Part shown: in pieces, positions 60,590 through 64,000 of the stretch
Layout: each line of letters starts with the position of its first letter
Numbering within the stretch: position 1 is the stretch's first letter
Assembly (NCBI GenBank): GCA_017308135.1
Contig: JAFKFM010000008.1
Span: 620,001-684,000 of the forward strand
Reading direction: 5' to 3'
DNA: 64,000 nt
DNA from: Alphaproteobacteria bacterium
Lineage (GTDB): Bacteria; Pseudomonadota; Alphaproteobacteria; CACIAM-22H2
The notes under the pieces: generated by a model
Told to the model about the DNA's origin: nothing
The model's input: only the letters and a program-made list of their open reading frames with translations
Databases searched by the model: none
Program-made: the position numbers and the translations under genes

Positions 60590-62216
60590 CCGGCTTCTTG
60601 TCGCCGTACCAGCGCGGCGTATAGATCCAGCGCCCGTTATCGAATGTCGTTGTCGTCGACGAGCCAACGATCACGACCGTGCGCATATCCACATAAGCCG
60701 GGTCGAGCGTCCCGAGCGTGACAACGCGCGAAGTTTCGTCCGGGCGGCCGATATCGCGGCCCAGTACTACCGGCGTTTGCGGAGCACGATGCGCGCGGAT
60801 CGCCGTCAGCGCCTGCGCCAATTGCGTGGGCCGCGCACGAGAGATCGGGTTGTAGAGGGCGAGCACCAGATCGGCTTGCGCGGCCAATGACAGGCGGCGC
60901 TCGATCACGTCCCAAGGCTTGAGATTGTCGGACAGAGAGACGACGCAGAAATCGTGGCCCAGCGGCGCACCGCTGCGCGCGGCCGCGGCTTGCGCTGCCG
61001 ATATACCCGGCACGATCTTCAATTCCACGCCGTGCCAGGCCGGATCGGCGTTGTCGTGCAACGCTTCCAGCACCGCCGCCGCCATCGCAAATATCCCCGG
61101 ATCGCCCGACGACACCACAGCGACCGACCGGCCTTGCGCCGCCAACGCGAACGCATGGCGCGCGCGTGCCATCTCTTCGCGGTTGTCGGTGGCATGGACG
61201 ATTTGATGCGGTGCGAACGGCCCCGCCATCCGCAAATAGGTCTCATAGCCGATCAGATCGTCGGCCCCGGCCAATTCGCGCTGCGCCTCGGGCGTGCGCC
61301 AGTCGAGCGATCCGGGGCCGATCCCGATCACACTCAGTTTTCCGCGCGCGCGCCCGATCGTCGCCGGATCGATCGGCGCATCGGCGACGGACAGCTTCAC
61401 GGGATCGGCATCGAGGGCGGCGACGATGCGCAACGGCCGATCCAGCATTTTCGCAATCGCATGGATCGCCGGATCGGCGGCGTCTTCCCCGGCCACGACG
61501 ACACAGGCGACGGCTTGCGGCGCCAGGCCTTGTGCTGCGAGGGCGGCCATCACGCGATCGGCGGCGCCGCTTTGAACATCGACGCGCACCGCGCGCGGAT
61601 GGAAAACGAGTTCGCCCTCTGCCGGCGTGACCGCCTTCGGCGTAACGCGGATCGTCAACGTTCCGGCGGGATCGATCGGCAGGCGCGTTTCTTCGAGCCA
61701 CGGCGCAACGCCGTCGATGCGAACCTTTGCCCCGGCGAGCAGATCGGACATGAAGCGCTTGCCCGCCGCCGGATTGGCGAGGACGTAGCCTTCCGGCGCC
61801 AGTTCCAGCGTCGTGCCGAAACGCACCTCGCCGGTCGTGGTGATCGCGGGTGCCGTTTCCAGCGCCGCACCGATCCGTTTTGCGAGATCGTTGACGCCGC
61901 GCAAGCCGCCGAGCAGCGGCACGATCGCGCTGCCATCCTCCGCGACCACCACGACCGGCGGTTCGGCGCGCTTGTCCTGCAGCAAGGGCGCAAGCGCACG
62001 CACCACGATGCCGGTCGCGCAGAGCACGATGATCGGCGTATCGCGGGCGAACAAATCGCGTAAATGAACGCCGAATTCCTCGAACGCGATATCGGCGTCG
62101 GTTACGCGGGACTTCAGGCCATGGATTTGCGCGCCCGGCAATGCGGCCGCGATCTTACGCGCGACCGGCAGACTGCCCGCCCCCAGAATCACGATCGCTG
62201 GAGCGCGGGCGTTCAT
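60576..62216 (-). CDS. cobJ: CbiG-CobJ fusion: cobalamin ring-opening domain and precorrin-3B C17-methyltransferase
   Basis: A 546-residue fusion. Residues ~1-280 match CbiG ([20 protein letters not shown], then [20 protein letters not shown]), with a degenerate CobE/CbiG C-terminal part (~220-280). Residues ~293-546 are the CobJ/CbiH methyltransferase: [57 protein letters not shown] and [11 protein letters not shown]. CobJ methylates C17 and contracts the ring. The ATG at 62216 overlaps the cobI stop. A CbiG domain next to cobG mixes features of the two cobalamin routes. Confidence 0.92.
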   Translation of the reverse strand: MNARAPAIVILGAGSLPVARKIAAALPGAQIHGLKSRVTDADIAFEEFGVHLRDLFARDTPIIVLCATGIVVRALAPLLQDKRAEPPVVVVAEDGSAIVPLLGGLRGVNDLAKRIGAALETAPAITTTGEVRFGTTLELAPEGYVLANPAAGKRFMSDLLAGAKVRIDGVAPWLEETRLPIDPAGTLTIRVTPKAVTPAEGELVFHPRAVRVDVQSGAADRVMAALAAQGLAPQAVACVVVAGEDAADPAIHAIAKMLDRPLRIVAALDADPVKLSVADAPIDPATIGRARGKLSVIGIGPGSLDWRTPEAQRELAGADDLIGYETYLRMAGPFAPHQIVHATDNREEMARARHAFALAAQGRSVAVVSSGDPGIFAMAAAVLEALHDNADPAWHGVELKIVPGISAAQAAAARSGAPLGHDFCVVSLSDNLKPWDVIERRLSLAAQADLVLALYNPISRARPTQLAQALTAIRAHRAPQTPVVLGRDIGRPDETSRVVTLGTLDPAYVDMRTVVIVGSSTTTTFDNGRWIYTPRWYGDKKPVSES

Positions 62217-62944
62217 CCCTGCCAACGCGTGCCGGGAACGAGGATCATCGAGAAATACGGCACGCTTGCCGGATCGATCTCGGCGAAGGGCACGATGCGT
62301 TGCGCCGCCATCGTCGCGCGTTCGACATAGAGCGCGCGGTCCGCGAGGCCGAGCTTGACCAGCACGCGGCGCACTTTCTCGAAATTGCTGCCGAGCTTCA
62401 TGATCGCCGCCGCGTCGGCCTGCGCCAAGCGCGCTTCGAGATCCGCCTCCGGCGACACGCCCGACAACACCGTCAAAGTCTGATTGCGGTAGACGAGCGG
62501 TGCCGCCAACGCCGCCGAGCTCGCGACGATCGAGCACACGCCGGGCACGACATCGGTCGGGTAGCGCGTGCTGAGCCGGTCATGCAGATACATGAACGAG
62601 CCGTAGAAGAACGGATCGCCTTCGCACAGCACGGCGACATCCGTTCCGGCGTCGAGATGGCGCGCGATTTCGTTCGCCGCTTCGTCGTAGAACGCGGCGA
62701 TGATGGTCTCGTAACAATGCGGCGGCTCGAGCTTCTCGGTCGTCACCGGATAGATCAACGGCATCATCGTCTGGCGCGGATCGAGATAGGATTCGACGAT
62801 CGACAGCGCGTTGCTCTTCTTCGCCTTGGCCGAGAGATAGGCGACGACCGGTGCCGCACGCAGAATGCGCAATGCCTTGACGGTCAGAAGCTCGGGATCG
62901 CCCGGCCCGACGCCGAGCCCGAAAAGACGGCCGATCTTGTTCAT
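62213..62944 (-). CDS. cobI: Precorrin-2 C20-methyltransferase
   Basis: A 243-residue tetrapyrrole methylase that adds the C20 methyl to precorrin-2. [40 protein letters not shown] and [20 protein letters not shown] are the family motifs. The ATG at 62944 (TGATG overlap with the cobH stop) is preferred to a GTG one codon earlier. It is part of the minus-strand cobG-cobH-cobI-cobJ run. Confidence 0.95.
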   Translation of the reverse strand: MNKIGRLFGLGVGPGDPELLTVKALRILRAAPVVAYLSAKAKKSNALSIVESYLDPRQTMMPLIYPVTTEKLEPPHCYETIIAAFYDEAANEIARHLDAGTDVAVLCEGDPFFYGSFMYLHDRLSTRYPTDVVPGVCSIVASSAALAAPLVYRNQTLTVLSGVSPEADLEARLAQADAAAIMKLGSNFEKVRRVLVKLGLADRALYVERATMAAQRIVPFAEIDPASVPYFSMILVPGTRWQG

Positions 62945-63567
62945 CACTCGACCTCCGTCGCCAGCGCGTTGACGGCGGCGGCGGCGATGGCGCTGCCCCC
63001 GCGCCGCCCGCGCAGCGCCACGAAGTTCACGCCACGGCTGTTCGCCGCGAGCTCGTCCTTCGACTCAGCCGCGCCGATGAAGCCGACGGGAAAGCCGAGG
63101 ATCAAAGCGGGGCGCGGCGCGCCGTCGTCGAGCATTTCGAGCAGGCGGTAAAGCGCCGTCGGCGCATTGCCGATGGCAACGACCGAACCGGCGAGATCGG
63201 GACGCCAAAGCTCGAGCGCGGCCGCCGAGCGCGTATTGCCGATCCGCGCGGCGAGATCGGGCACTTGCGGATCGCCCAGCGTGCAGATCACGCGGTTCTT
63301 CGCGGGCAAGCGCGCGCGGGTGATTCCTTCGGCGACCATGCGCGCGTCGCACAGGATGGGTGCCCCCGCCGCCAGCGCATCGCGGCCCGCCTTCCCCGCC
63401 CCGTCGGAGAAAACCAAATCGCCGGCCGCGTCGACCATGCCGCAAGCATGGATCACGCGCACCGCAAGCTTCTCCAAATCGGGCGGGAGGCGGGAAAGAT
63501 CGGCTTCCCGGCGGATCGTGGCGAAGGATCTGCGATAGATCTCGGCGCCGTCGCGAATATAGTCCAT
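62944..63567 (-). CDS. cobH: Precorrin-8X methylmutase
   Basis: A 207-residue CobH/CbiC, which moves a methyl from C11 to C12 to give hydrogenobyrinic acid. The catalytic-histidine region [20 protein letters not shown], the [12 protein letters not shown] strand and the [15 protein letters not shown] motif are clear. It begins seven bases after the cobG stop and is coupled to cobI. Confidence 0.95.
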   Translation of the reverse strand: MDYIRDGAEIYRRSFATIRREADLSRLPPDLEKLAVRVIHACGMVDAAGDLVFSDGAGKAGRDALAAGAPILCDARMVAEGITRARLPAKNRVICTLGDPQVPDLAARIGNTRSAAALELWRPDLAGSVVAIGNAPTALYRLLEMLDDGAPRPALILGFPVGFIGAAESKDELAANSRGVNFVALRGRRGGSAIAAAAVNALATEVE

Positions 63568-63574
63568 CGACTTC

Positions 63575-64000
63575 CTAAGCTGCCGAAACGATGCCGGCGA
63601 TTTTGGCGCGTGCGGCGTTTTCCGCGACGCACCGCCCGAACCGCGCCGAATCGTTTCCGTCTTTGCGGAACACCGTATAGCGCCCCGGCGCTTGCGCGAG
63701 GAGCGTGATATCGGCCGTGCCCGCGACGGCGCAGGATTTGGCGCAGCCGGTCAGATGGACCGTCTTCCCGCCCAACGCACCCAAATCGCGCGCCAGCGCC
63801 AGCGCGTCGTTCTTCGTGTCGGCAAAGGCCGAGGTGCAGCCGGAACTTCCCGAACACGCGACGATCGACGCCAACGGCAAAGCGGGATCGACGATCAACC
63901 CGGCCGCCGTCACCGCTTTTGCCGCCGCTTGCGCATCGGCGATCCCCGGCAGCACGACGCCTTGCCAAGGCGTCAGGCGCAGCGTGCCGTCGCCATAGGT
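63575..64000 (-). CDS. cobG: Precorrin-3B synthase (CobG), C-terminal part, cut by the window edge
   Basis: The last 141 codons of CobG, the oxygen-dependent enzyme that prepares precorrin-3B for ring contraction. The frame runs open to the window edge, where YGDGTLRLTPWQG, a conserved part of the siroheme reductase-like fold, can be read. The four [4Fe-4S]/siroheme ligands follow as Cys-x5-Cys (ACSGSSGC) and Cys-x3-Cys (TGCAKSC). CobG is diagnostic of the aerobic pathway. The start codon is beyond position 64000. Confidence 0.9.
   Translation of the reverse strand, partial: TYGDGTLRLTPWQGVVLPGIADAQAAAKAVTAAGLIVDPALPLASIVACSGSSGCTSAFADTKNDALALARDLGALGGKTVHLTGCAKSCAVAGTADITLLAQAPGRYTVFRKDGNDSARFGRCVAENAARAKIAGIVSAA

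Noticed and set aside
1..64000. CRISPR arrays, insertion sequences, prophage or integrase genes
   Set aside because: No regularly spaced repeats, transposase-like frames or attachment-site duplications were noticed, and base bias is uniform in coding DNA.

Overview
The window is GC-rich, densely packed chromosomal DNA with almost no intergenic space. Genes are often chained by 4-base ATGA, GTGA or TGATG overlaps. Gene content suggests a heterotrophic alphaproteobacterium, probably of the Rhodospirillales or a relative: several TRAP and ABC uptake systems each beside their own catabolic genes, GntR and LacI regulators, and a cobalamin pathway that includes CobG. This placement is inferred from gene content, not from any marker gene. 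No rRNA, tRNA, CRISPR array, insertion sequence or phage gene was seen.

Region 1 (1-11.1 kb) is a catabolic locus: the end of a TRAP permease, its binding protein, a RidA-type deaminase and an aldehyde dehydrogenase. A tightly coupled operon follows, with an aconitase-like large and small subunit, a methylisocitrate/dimethylmalate lyase-type enzyme, HyuB and HyuA (ATP-dependent lactam hydrolase type) and an isochorismatase-fold protein without the catalytic cysteine. A GntR/HutC regulator closes the locus. Region 2 (11.2-25.3 kb) has a second complete TRAP transporter. Around it lie a flavoprotein dehydrogenase, an alpha/beta-hydrolase-fold protein with an altered nucleophile elbow, two cysteine-less AhpD/CMD-fold proteins, a methyltransferase, an M24 metallohydrolase, an SDR, two small paralogous cysteine-containing proteins, a ureidoglycolate-lyase-like protein and a GMC oxidoreductase. 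The substrates of both loci are unknown.

Region 3 (25.4-32.3 kb) is a LacI-controlled ABC importer of sugar/polyol type with an argininosuccinate-lyase-like enzyme inserted before the ATPase gene. A perfect 12-bp LacI-type palindrome overlaps the operon promoter, and a second copy lies near the start of lacI. Region 4 (32.3-43.9 kb) looks like a peptidoglycan recycling cluster: a five-gene oligopeptide-type ABC importer, AnmK, MurQ, a GlcNAc-kinase-like BadF/BadG protein, a GntR/HutC regulator, a GNAT protein, a DMT transporter and MurA. The importer is a good candidate for muropeptide uptake.

Region 5 (45-59 kb) is the most unusual part. One 14-kb co-directional operon encodes a 2306-residue LEPR/DUF4347 surface-type protein, a lone NMT1-type binding protein, a TolC-family lipoprotein and three HlyD-type adaptors. 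One adaptor carries an N-terminal GAF-like domain. Another is fused to a PqqD-like domain and an intact M50 (site-2) metalloprotease. No ABC ATPase is present, so this looks like a non-canonical export or processing system dedicated to the giant protein.

Region 6 (59-64 kb) holds an SpoU-family RNA methyltransferase and cobalamin genes: cobK facing a minus-strand run of a CbiG-CobJ fusion, cobI, cobH and a cobG cut by the window edge.
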